Source of the DNA: Pirellulales bacterium | GTDB lineage: Bacteria > Planctomycetota > Planctomycetia > Pirellulales > JADZDJ01 | Direction of reading: 5' to 3' | DNA: 55,755 nucleotides | Assembly: GCA_020851115.1 (NCBI GenBank) | Contig: JADZDJ010000006.1 | Coordinates: 1 to 55,755, forward strand | Shown: in pieces, positions 1 to 7,350 of the stretch | How positions within the stretch are numbered: the stretch's first letter is position 1 | How the letters are laid out: each line of letters starts with the position of its first letter | Notes under the pieces: model-generated | Database searches by the model: none | Told to the model about the DNA's origin: nothing | The model's input: only the letters and a program-made list of their open reading frames with translations | Translations under genes and position numbers: made by a program

Positions 1-483
1 CACGCCAGCAAGCCGCAAGCGCCCACCGAAGCGCCCGAGACAATCACTGTAGAGGAAGTGTGCGACCTCTACCTAAAGCACTTGGAGAAAACCGGCCGCG
101 AGAACACTTTCAAGCTACGGCGCGGCGTGCTCTTCGATTTCTGCTCTGGCTTCAGCAAGGATCAATACGGCAAGCCAAAGGATGAAAAGAAGCGCATTCA
201 CGATGGGCATTCAGATTTGCGAGTTAGCGAAGTCACCAAGCCTATGGTGACAACTTGGATCAACTCGCACTCGACTTATGCACCTGGCAGCAAGCGCATT
301 CTGATTCAAGGTTTGAAGCGATGCTTCAATTGGGCAGCCGCAGAAGAGAATGGGCTTATCAGCAAGAATCCCATTAAGGGCTGGAAATCGGCAGAAATCA
401 AATCAGAGACGCGCGTAGGGTGGGAACATTCCAGCGAAGCTTCAAGCGCTCGCCAAAGCAATTTTTATTGCTGCAATGCTTGA
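1..483 (+). pseudogene. Tyrosine recombinase (phage-type integrase), N-terminal fragment
   Basis: The reading frame is open from the left edge of the window, so the true start lies outside it. About 135 codons resemble the SAM-like core-binding domain of tyrosine recombinases: an N-terminal segment ending LYLKHLEKTGRENTF, a helical stretch with VTKPMVTTWINSH, and the typical closing 'GLKRCFNWAAAEENGLISKNPIKG' region. In this family the catalytic domain with its Arg-His-Arg-Tyr residues follows directly after such an 'NPIKG' segment. Here the frame runs into unrelated residues after about position 415 and stops at 481-483, so no catalytic residue is present and the enzyme must be inactive. The break coincides with the end of a convergent truncated gene, which suggests a deletion. 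It marks the window's left end as a decayed integrative element. Confidence 0.72.
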
Positions 484-652
484 TTAGCTTGCCGCCGTCA
501 ATCGTGACGCGAAAGTCTTGCGTGCCACAATCCGGGCTTAGCTCGCGGATGATTAGCTGATTCTCAATGCCGAATTCGCTTTCGGCTTCAATGTTAGTCG
601 CTTGGAAGAACTGCCTAGCGTTTTCGGGCGTCCAGATTTCCGGTTTGTCCAT
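398..652 (-). CDS. Hypothetical protein, probably truncated at its C-terminus
   Basis: An 84-residue frame beginning MDKPEIWTPENARQFFQ; a longer start at 724 is possible but its first residues look less protein-like. The product has two short Cys-containing stretches (SPDCGTQD and KHCSNKNCFGE) but no family I recognise. Its last few codons (LRASLI) are read from the antisense of the recombinase fragment, so the original C-terminus seems to have been lost at the same junction near position 417. Found inside the mobile-element remnant. Function unknown. Confidence 0.4.
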   Translation of the reverse strand: MDKPEIWTPENARQFFQATNIEAESEFGIENQLIIRELSPDCGTQDFRVTIDGGKLIKHCSNKNCFGERLKLRWNVPTLRASLI

Positions 653-780
653 TGGGGTGTTATCGGGGTGTTTGCTGCCAGAATGGCAAACGGAAAGAGA
701 GAGATAAGCCGCCCGGTGAAACACCCCGTCACACCGGGCGGCTGAGAGGCTTGCGGATCAAACAGGCCTGAACCAGATTG

Positions 781-990
781 TTACGCGAGCACTAGCCGGC
801 CGTTCTGCACTTGATATGCCTTTGGCGGATCAACAGAATAGACACGCGTCAGGGAAGAGTGCGGTAGGAACGCCAGATATTCCGCGGCGTGGAAACGATT
901 GAGTTCGCAGCCCTCGCGTTTGCAGCCTTGCGTTTGCAGCCCTCGACAGTGACCGCGGGCTTCGGATCGCAACTGCCGCTCATCGCTCAA
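781..990 (-). CDS. Small hypothetical protein of the mobile element
   Basis: A 69-residue frame starting MSDERQLRSEARGHC and ending VQNGRLVLA. It has an ATG start and a plausible C-terminal half (FHAAEYLAFLPHSSLTRVYS) but no recognisable domain. Its middle is encoded by a threefold imperfect tandem repeat, which is unusual for a conserved protein. It could equally be a chance frame in a decayed region. Confidence 0.28.
   Translation of the reverse strand: MSDERQLRSEARGHCRGLQTQGCKREGCELNRFHAAEYLAFLPHSSLTRVYSVDPPKAYQVQNGRLVLA
907..947. repeat. Three imperfect 14-15 bp tandem repeats
   Basis: Three copies of a unit like GCAGCCCTCGCGTTT lie head to tail; the second lacks one base and the third is partial. 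They fall within the small minus-strand frame at 781-990. No function is evident. Confidence 0.6.
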
Positions 991-1151
991 TACAGAGCGA
1001 ATGGCTGCCGGTAAACGCCCGTTTAGTCACCCGGAAGAGCTAGGCCAAGCCCTGTCCGAATTCGCGGTTGAAATATCCCGCGCGCGGTTGACCTGACCAC
1101 TACCTATTGTGGCAAGTCGCGCTAATAACCACTACAGATGGTATAACCGCT

Positions 1152-1211
1152 ACAACCCCTACAATCGTCACAACCCCTACAACCCTCCCTCGGCTGGCAC
1201 CATTTGGCACC
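1152..1211. repeat. Iteron-like direct repeats followed by a GGCACC pair
   Basis: ACAACCCCTACAA occurs perfectly at 1152-1164 and 1170-1182, 18 bp apart. Immediately after, GGCACC occurs at 1196-1201 and 1206-1211, exactly 10 bp apart. The same 10-bp-spaced GGCACC pair recurs at 4069 and 4218. Regularly spaced direct repeats in an element of this kind often bind a replication, excision or regulatory protein; that role is inference. Confidence 0.55.
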
Positions 1212-1726
1212 TCGTCAGGTGACAGCGGAGCAGAGAAAACCTCGTATTTTCTAGGCTTTTCTTGCGATTGCCTCTGTATTCCAGCAGATAGGATCGCGGC
1301 TTCTGTTTGATCCAAGCTATCCGACGATAGCTTGATGCTAACAGAACGTAAGTTATTGATAGATAAAGACTTAGCGTCATGTCGGGACCGGGGGTCAGAG
1401 TCTTACCACCCGGCGAGGGGGATGCGGCACACGGATCGCTAGCCCTGTTTGATGCCGCCAGGGTCGCGAGATTTGGCGCAACGCGGTGCGCAAGCATTTG
1501 GGTGAAAGCCTACTCGCGGTGTAGATTGGCGGCGTTCCGATACCCGTATCTAGGAGAACGCGCGATGGAACTGCTTACCGCGGTCGCAGGCTTCAGCAAG
1601 TCGGCTGCCGAAATTCATACCGATACTTTCGACATCGAACGCGAGCGAACGATTGCCTTTGTGGCGCTCGGCACCCGGCCGCTAACGCTATTGGAAGCCT
1701 TGCTGCTTGGTCCGGCATTGCTTGAA
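1212..1726. other. Stretch without a convincing gene inside the element
   Basis: A plus-strand frame at 1379-1744 could code for 121 residues, the last 59 starting at an ATG at 1565 (MELLTAVAGFSKSA). It shows no recognisable domain, no clear ribosome-binding site, and overlaps the end of the minus-strand gene at 1727. I do not call it a gene. Confidence 0.4.
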
Positions 1727-2080
1727 TCAATCAGCGTCAGGTAGTCGCCGGTGCTCGCCCCACTTGGCAACGGGCGTCAAGTCGCCTTCGATCGCGCATA
1801 GACGGCACTTCATCGAATGCACTGTGCAATCGTTGAAGTCTTCATCAGGTTCAAAAACCTGATCGTGTAATTCGACGTAGTCCTTGCGGTAGATCGCGCA
1901 GCGTTCTACGTCGTCAACTCCCACCCGCCAAGTGCGCTGAATGGTTCCGGCGTATTTCTGCTTGAACATCTCGCGTTCGCGCCAACCAGGAAAGTTGCGG
2001 TCAAGGAAGGCTTCAAAGCGCTTGGTTTCCTCGTCGCTAATTTCCATCGTTATGAATTCGGCAGGATTCAATGTTTTCAT
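1727..2080 (-). CDS. Hypothetical acidic protein
   Basis: A 117-residue protein rich in Asp/Glu and Arg, with a C-terminal CTVHSMKCRLC segment that could bind metal. It has no domain I recognise. The start at 2080 follows the stop of the upstream minus-strand gene (2088) by only a few bases, so the two are probably co-transcribed and perhaps translationally coupled. An alternative in-frame start is 12 codons in (MEISDEETKRF). Both lie in the mobile-element remnant. Function unknown. Confidence 0.55.
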   Translation of the reverse strand: MKTLNPAEFITMEISDEETKRFEAFLDRNFPGWREREMFKQKYAGTIQRTWRVGVDDVERCAIYRKDYVELHDQVFEPDEDFNDCTVHSMKCRLCAIEGDLTPVAKWGEHRRLPDAD

Positions 2081-2087
2081 TTGCGAG

Positions 2088-3125
2088 CTATGCCTTTTTC
2101 AAGTTGGTTGATCGAATCCAACCGTGGTGCGTCTGGCCGTCGATTGTGTATTCGATGATGCGCCAGCCTTTGAACTGCTCTTTGATTTCTACGCAAGCAC
2201 CGGCATTCAACGTGCCCAGTGTGCGTCTATTCTTTTTGTGACTACTGAAAACTTTGGCCTCGCGGGTAACAATTCGCGTCTGCCGAGTCTTCGGATACCA
2301 AGCATTGATAAGGTTGCGCGAATGACGCACAATGTCGCGCGGTCGAAAGCAATTGAAGAACACTATCAAGCAGGCGAGTATCACCGAAAGCCAAGCATTG
2401 TGCTGGTATAGATGCGCGGCAATCACGCTGTACGACATATTGACCAAGGCTTGCTGAGCCGGCCCAGGTTGCGCGGCCTCGCGAAGTCGGTTCAATTCGT
2501 CAAGCTGCTCATTGACGTTAAGCTCTTCAAAATTCTCTGGTAACTGCTGCTCAATTTCATCGCTAATACTTTCATCAATCTCCAGATCGGCCGTTGCCGG
2601 ACCTAGCGCCCGCAATCGCTCCAATCGGTCAGCGGACGGTAACAGCTTTGAAATATCTGGAATTGACTGAACAAACGCAGCCGATGAAGATTGAATGATT
2701 CGCGCAGAATCAATGGCTTGCGTCAGAATTGCTTGATGCTGCTTTCTGATTTCGGCAAACTTGTCAAAGATAGTCGTATCAATTGTTTGCGTCGCATTTA
2801 GCAACTTTGAAAAGTCAGCAATTGATTGTTTGAATTGGTTAGCAGCGGCCATCCTTTCAGCAAAATCAGGTATTACGTCTGAAATTTTGAATCCGCTTAT
2901 TGGACCAAGCGAACCTGCAATTTGCGATGTGATTTGCTGACGGATTCGCGTCATTTCCGCGAAAGTGCAAGAGAGAACTTTTATTCTCGCCCGGTACGCC
3001 TCTTCCATTTCAAGTAATGGCTTGGCGATTCCTGCTAAATGCGATTGGACAGACATCAATTTGGCCGCCGTGCTGGCCAATTGATTGTTGGTCGAACTTA
3101 GCGGTAGTTTTTCGGGATTGAGCAT
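2088..3125 (-). CDS. Membrane-anchored protein with C-terminal SH3b domain
   Basis: A 345-residue protein. Residues 1-225 are largely helical and polar (many Gln, Ala, Ser, Glu) and look like a long coiled-coil or helical bundle. A single hydrophobic segment, WLSVILACLIVFFNCF, follows at about residues 240-260. The last roughly 65 residues (VTREAKVFSSHKKNRRTLG ... GWIRSTNLKKA) have the pattern of a bacterial SH3 (SH3b) domain, including the closing 'G-W-I-R-S-x-x-L' strand. SH3b domains usually bind peptidoglycan or peptides. The order soluble helices, one membrane span, SH3b suggests a protein sensing or tethering at the envelope. Its codon use is visibly more A+T-rich than the flanking chromosome, consistent with transfer. 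It is divergent from the gene at 3172 across 46 bp. Precise role unknown. Confidence 0.62.
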   Translation of the reverse strand: MLNPEKLPLSSTNNQLASTAAKLMSVQSHLAGIAKPLLEMEEAYRARIKVLSCTFAEMTRIRQQITSQIAGSLGPISGFKISDVIPDFAERMAAANQFKQSIADFSKLLNATQTIDTTIFDKFAEIRKQHQAILTQAIDSARIIQSSSAAFVQSIPDISKLLPSADRLERLRALGPATADLEIDESISDEIEQQLPENFEELNVNEQLDELNRLREAAQPGPAQQALVNMSYSVIAAHLYQHNAWLSVILACLIVFFNCFRPRDIVRHSRNLINAWYPKTRQTRIVTREAKVFSSHKKNRRTLGTLNAGACVEIKEQFKGWRIIEYTIDGQTHHGWIRSTNLKKA

Positions 3126-3171
3126 TGGCGAATTCTACCAATTTGCAGCTAATGGGGGTATACTTGCCTCT

Positions 3172-3498
3172 ATGTTTGCCAAGCTCTTCCGCGCCTTACT
3201 CGGCACAATACTAATCGTCGCTGGTCTGCTGCTTGCCTTGATTGGCGTAGCAGGACTATTCAGCGACAAGGAAAACAAAAATCTCGCCTATGGCTTAATT
3301 GCCGTTGGTTCTTTGATCGCTTTATACGGCTATAGCCGCGGCTACAAAGCGCGGGCGCAGCGGCGCTCAACCTCTTGGCGGCTTGACCCAGCATCGGAAA
3401 AGCAAAAAGAATTCGCCCGCGATTTGGGTATCAAGTTCCCAAAGGGAATCACTAAGGGCGAACTCAGCGACAAGATTAGCGAAGTGACTGGGGAATAA
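3172..3498 (+). CDS. Small membrane protein with C-terminal TEKQK-type module
   Basis: I choose the ATG at 3172 because an earlier one would overlap the divergent gene. The 108-residue product begins with two membrane spans (about residues 5-27 and 36-54: LLGTILIVAGLLLALIGVAG and LAYGLIAVGSLIALYGYS). It ends in a short module, SEKQKEFARDLGIKFPKGIT, followed by KGELSDKISEVTGE. The same module occurs in the next gene, 3 bp downstream, which has a zinc ribbon in place of the membrane spans. The two form an operon. The module looks like a small helical, SAP-like interaction unit, but I cannot name its family with confidence. Confidence 0.6.
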   Translation: MFAKLFRALLGTILIVAGLLLALIGVAGLFSDKENKNLAYGLIAVGSLIALYGYSRGYKARAQRRSTSWRLDPASEKQKEFARDLGIKFPKGITKGELSDKISEVTGE

Positions 3499-3501
3499 CC
3501 G

Positions 3502-4065
3502 ATGCCTCTTCAAGTTCAATGCCCATCGTGCGATTCAACGCTGAATGCGCCCGATGGTCTGATTGGCAAAACTGCTGCTTGTCCGAAGTGCAAACAACCG
3601 GTGAATATCGCTGCGCCGGACCCAGTAGCAGCCCCCGCGCCGGAACCAAAGCGCCGCAGCCGGCCGGCAACCGAAAAGCAAAAGGCTTTCGCTACCGAAC
3701 TCGGCATTATCTTCGACGAGGGAATCAGCGCTAAAGATATTAGCGCGATGATCGACGCTGCCTTAGATCGGGAAGAGCGGATGGAAGAGGGCGCGATTGA
3801 ACCGCACTTGAAAACACTACGGAAATGCACCGAATCAGAATTGATCGACGAAATGGGAAAGCGCGGCTATCAAGCCTTTATGGTTTTCTGGGAGGAAGAG
3901 ATAACCGGAACTCGCATTATGTCCACTGACGGGCTTGCAAGTGAGCAGATAAGGCAAGCCTTGGTAATCATTCTTTACGAATATGCTCGGCAAGCTGGCG
4001 TTGAATTTGAGGATGCTGGCCAGCAGTTGCTTGCGTTCTTAGCGAAGTGCGCTCGCGGTCGATAA
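3502..4065 (+). CDS. Zinc-ribbon protein with TEKQK-type module
   Basis: A 187-residue protein. Residues 1-35 form an N-terminal zinc ribbon with two CxxC knuckles (CPSC and CPKC) of the kind common in planctomycetes ('C-P-x-C ... GK-x-x-x-CPKC'). A Pro/Ala-rich linker follows. At about residues 56-90 is TEKQKAFATELGIIFDEGIS plus SAKDISAMIDAALDREE, clearly the same module as in the membrane protein upstream. The C-terminal 95 residues are helical and unrecognised. It starts 3 bp after the upstream stop. Inference: the pair carry one binding module to the membrane and one to a zinc-ribbon partner or nucleic acid. Confidence 0.6.
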   Translation: MPLQVQCPSCDSTLNAPDGLIGKTAACPKCKQPVNIAAPDPVAAPAPEPKRRSRPATEKQKAFATELGIIFDEGISAKDISAMIDAALDREERMEEGAIEPHLKTLRKCTESELIDEMGKRGYQAFMVFWEEEITGTRIMSTDGLASEQIRQALVIILYEYARQAGVEFEDAGQQLLAFLAKCARGR

Positions 4066-4068
4066 GCT

Positions 4069-4233
4069 GGCACCAAATGGCACCAACTGACCAGCAATTT
4101 CGGCGCTCGCGGCACCGGATCGGTGCCAAGCTGATTTGCAGCTAGTAGGTTGACCTACGAAAGTAGAAATCGAGCGGCGCTGGCGCGGCGCTAGAAGGCT
4201 GAAATCGTCCGGCGCTTGGCACCGACTGGCACC
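4069..4233. repeat. Cluster of GGCACC boxes with 10-bp spacing and a palindrome
   Basis: GGCACC occurs at 4069 and 4079, again at 4218 and 4228, in each case with starts 10 bp apart, one helical turn. Between them, at 4111-4127, is the perfect palindrome GGCACCG-GAT-CGGTGCC. The first pair matches the pair at 1195-1211 at 15 of 17 bases. The layout looks like a multi-site protein-binding region (operator, recombination-accessory or replication site) bounding the element's cargo genes; the function is inferred. Confidence 0.6.
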
Positions 4234-5819
4234 AAAACCCTGCTATTTCTGACCAATTTCGGACATTTTTCCGAAACTTCTTTTCGTAGCTAAGTCGTTG
4301 CTAGATAACGGCTTAAGATAGTGAACAAATGTCACCAATGAGCTACGAGTGCTAAGTTGTTTCTTGCACAAACTGGCGACGACACAGGCAACCTGCTTGT
4401 CCGCAGGGATGCATGCGGTCCATCTGTTATCTCGATCTGGTGACGCGGGTCCATGGTAACAGGACTACCGCCGGCTGCAACGAGGCGCTGCCGGGGAACA
4501 TGGTCCTTGCCTTGGCCGCGACGGAGCCACGCCAGATTCTAGCCGCCGAGCGATCCGTAATCCACCCGTCATATTCGGTCAGATCCGTCGCTAGGGCCGC
4601 AAATCTGGCAGTCGGTGGGGCGCGCAGGTGAATGGCAAGTTCTACGGCTGCGACAAGCTCGCCGATGGTTTGACCGGGCAGACCAGACGAAGCCAACGGC
4701 GAGAAGCATCGAAGGGCCTGGGAATTGGGCCGAAAGAAGTTCCCGATTTTGATGGTGCGTTGGCCTCCCTGCCCATTGCCTGCCGCCATCGCCAAAAAAT
4801 CTTCCCCTCAGGCCCCTTGACCCGATCTGGGACGCCTGTATACTATACTTTTCAAGCGTACAACTAAGCATACATTCACAGGATCCACCGAACGCAGCGT
4901 CGAATATGGAGCCATGAGCGTTTGCTCCTGAACCCCGAACCTTCTCCACGGACCAATCCCTTATTTTCCATCGACCCTCGCCACGCCTCAAACTGCAAAA
5001 ACACCCGTAAATTCCCGATCCATTTCGCTTCCGCCCGCCGATTTATTGCGCACCCCCCGGAAATGAACCGGAAAAGAATTCCGCGAAAATCCGCACGGCG
5101 CTCGGGAAAAACCGCATTTCTCCCACTCCGTCATTTCCAGCACAAAATTTTTTTCCGAAATCACACGATGACGCCAATCGCAATTTCCCCGAGATAAACC
5201 CACAGGAGAATGAAAAACACCGATTCAGCCACTTATCCATCATCCATCGTTGCGCTCCGCAAGACTCCCAGCCTCGCACAGGGCATGTGGGCGAAAGCAG
5301 GCGGATGTTTGTGACCAAATCCTTGGCCATAGTCTGAACGCCCGACACGATCCTCGTTGCCTGCGAATCATCGCTGACGCGGCAGAATCGTGCGGCAACG
5401 GAAAGCCGCCGGCGATATTCGATTATCGCTCCATTGGCTTTGCGATATCCGTCCAAGCGTCGCAAGGACGGCCGCGGCAACATGGCTATCCGTTGAGCGA
5501 CGATTGCAGCGAAGATTTTCCGCACCCATTCCTGCCTCTCGAAAAAAGACCATCGCCAGCCTCCTGCGAGACCTTCGCCAAGAGATTTAGGCGAAAAAGC
5601 CTCAAAAAACCCCTGTCGGCCGAGTTTTATCGACTGCTGGGCAGGTGTGCCAGCCATCACAAGCTGTAGCGCTTATGCCGGTTGGAACGGTTGGTCCCAA
5701 TTTCTCTAATTTGCCAGTGGATTGCGACGAAGCAGATAGTGCGGTCGTCGAAAGCCGTCGGCTGGTGCCGAGTGTTGCAAGAATACTCATTTTTCGCCTG
5801 AATTCTGAGGTGAAGCTGT
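4234..5819. other. About 1.6 kb without a convincing gene
   Basis: Several frames of 60-205 codons exist on both strands (for example 4427-4795 and 5043-5660 on the minus strand). They overlap each other, are rich in Arg/Ser/Cys and Trp, and resemble no protein I know. The stretch CCTGAACCCCGAACC near 4930 resembles the short CTGAAC-type repeats seen inside mnmA. The mobile element probably ends somewhere between 4.2 and 4.9 kb, but I found no attachment-site repeat within the window. Confidence 0.5.
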
Positions 5820-7334
5820 ATGATGCGAAGCACTAAAACACTGAGACTGAGTGGACTTTTGGGCCTTTTGCTGATGGGGACGCAAATTGAGACGGCGGTG
5901 TCCGCCGAACGCGAACCGGGAAGGCTTCCCACCGTGTTGTCCGCGGACACGATCAAACCACTAGTGGCCAATGAGAACTCATTGGCGGACGAAGGCCCCT
6001 CGCTGGAAGAGTTAACCTCGAAGGCGGTCGTGCCGTGCGCCCTGACGCTAGCATCCGACGGCAGCATCGTTCCGTCGGCGACGCCGGCCGCGGCAGAAAA
6101 CGTTCCGACGGCGCAAGGGCCGTCAACGGCCAGTGTGGTTCAATCCGGAGCCGCCCCTGCTGGCAAATCGCCGCTAGCCAACGCGGTCGGGGGCTATCCA
6201 CCAGGTTGCTGCGACCAATGCTGCGATTGCTTCAAGTGTTGCAAATGCGGCCCGCCGGGAGAATTTTGGGTTCGTCAAGAATATGTCGGTTGGTGGGCGC
6301 AAGGCGGTCAAGTGCCGGTGCTGGTGACAACCAGCCAGGACGGCTCATTGCCAGCCACCACGCCGCTGTACCGCGGCGATACTTACAACGGTGGATTTCG
6401 CTCTGGCACGTGGACCGAAGGCGGCATGTGGTTCGATTGCTGCCATACCCACGGTATTCAGGCCGATTACTTCTGGGTTGGGCAATTGTCATCGCCGTTT
6501 TTTGCCAGCTCCAATGGCGATCCGATTTTGACTCGTCCGTTCATCGACGCCAACACGGGTGAACCGGCCGAGCAGTTGATCGCCGTACCGGGAGTTGTGG
6601 TGGGAAATGTCGGCATCGACAATCACAACTTTCTGCAAGGCGCCGGAGCATTGATGCGCTGCAATCTTTGCTGCTGCGAAGGATGCTGCGACCCATGTGG
6701 CCGCGATTGGTGTCAAGCCGATTGCAGCCGAGTCGATTTCCTCTATGGATTCCGGTATTACAACTTTGCCGACAACCTGGGAATCCGCGAGCAGTTAACA
6801 TCGATCGACCCGACGAGCGGGGTGCCGATCGGCACGCAGATCGACGTTCGCGATAGCTTTGTCACGCAAAACCACTTCTACGGCGGCGAATTGGGGCTGA
6901 TCTATCAGCGATTTTATTCGCAATGGATGTTGGAAGGTGGCGCGCGCGTGGCGCTGGGCGACATGAACTCCATCGTCCGCATCAACGGCAGCACGGTGGT
7001 GAGCTACCCCGGCCAGCCGACTGCTTATAACGAAGGCGGATTGTTGGCGCTGTCGAGCAACATCGGCAAGTACAATCAGAACAACTTCGTAGCCATTCCG
7101 ATGTTCTCTCTGCGAATTGGCTACCGCGTAACCGAACGCCTAACATTCATGGCCGGCTACACGATGATGTTTTTCAGCCAACTGGCTCGCGCCGGAGATC
7201 AGATCGACACGACGGTCAACCCCAACCTGTTGCCGCCGGCGACCGGCGGCGGCCCCAACCGACCGGCGTATCAGTTCCACCCGTCCGATTTGGTGCTGCA
7301 AGGCATTACGCTTGGAGCCCAGTACAATTTCTAA
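5820..7334 (+). CDS. BBP7 family outer-membrane beta-barrel protein
   Basis: A 504-residue exported protein. It starts MMRSTKTLRLSGLLGLLLMG with a signal peptide ending near AVSA. After a 120-residue low-complexity linker comes a striking Cys cluster (CCDQCCDCFKCCKCGPPGE). Then comes the BBP7 core, which begins WVRQEYVGWWAQGGQVPVLV and contains the Gly/Tyr-rich barrel strands typical of this planctomycete family (FLYGFRYYNFADNLGIRE, IYQRFYSQWMLEGGARVALG, FMAGYTMMFF). It ends in a strand closing with an aromatic residue (LGAQYNF), as outer-membrane barrels do. A second Cys cluster (CNLCCCEGCCDPCGRDWC) lies in a loop. It likely sits in the outer membrane as a structural or pore protein; its substrate is unknown. 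It converges with the next gene, and a short GGCCG/CGGCC hairpin (7337-7351) lies between them. Confidence 0.85.
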   Translation: MMRSTKTLRLSGLLGLLLMGTQIETAVSAEREPGRLPTVLSADTIKPLVANENSLADEGPSLEELTSKAVVPCALTLASDGSIVPSATPAAAENVPTAQGPSTASVVQSGAAPAGKSPLANAVGGYPPGCCDQCCDCFKCCKCGPPGEFWVRQEYVGWWAQGGQVPVLVTTSQDGSLPATTPLYRGDTYNGGFRSGTWTEGGMWFDCCHTHGIQADYFWVGQLSSPFFASSNGDPILTRPFIDANTGEPAEQLIAVPGVVVGNVGIDNHNFLQGAGALMRCNLCCCEGCCDPCGRDWCQADCSRVDFLYGFRYYNFADNLGIREQLTSIDPTSGVPIGTQIDVRDSFVTQNHFYGGELGLIYQRFYSQWMLEGGARVALGDMNSIVRINGSTVVSYPGQPTAYNEGGLLALSSNIGKYNQNNFVAIPMFSLRIGYRVTERLTFMAGYTMMFFSQLARAGDQIDTTVNPNLLPPATGGGPNRPAYQFHPSDLVLQGITLGAQYNF

Positions 7335-7350
7335 GTGGCCGCCGAACGGC

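Noticed and set aside
4427-4795. 122-codon minus-strand frame at the right edge of the element
   Set aside because: Composition is partly plausible, but another frame overlaps it, there is no domain and no clear start signal; left uncalled.
5043-5660. 205-codon minus-strand frame between the element and the BBP7 gene
   Set aside because: No recognisable motif, unusual Arg/Trp/Cys-rich composition, overlaps several other frames of similar length, and no ribosome-binding site.
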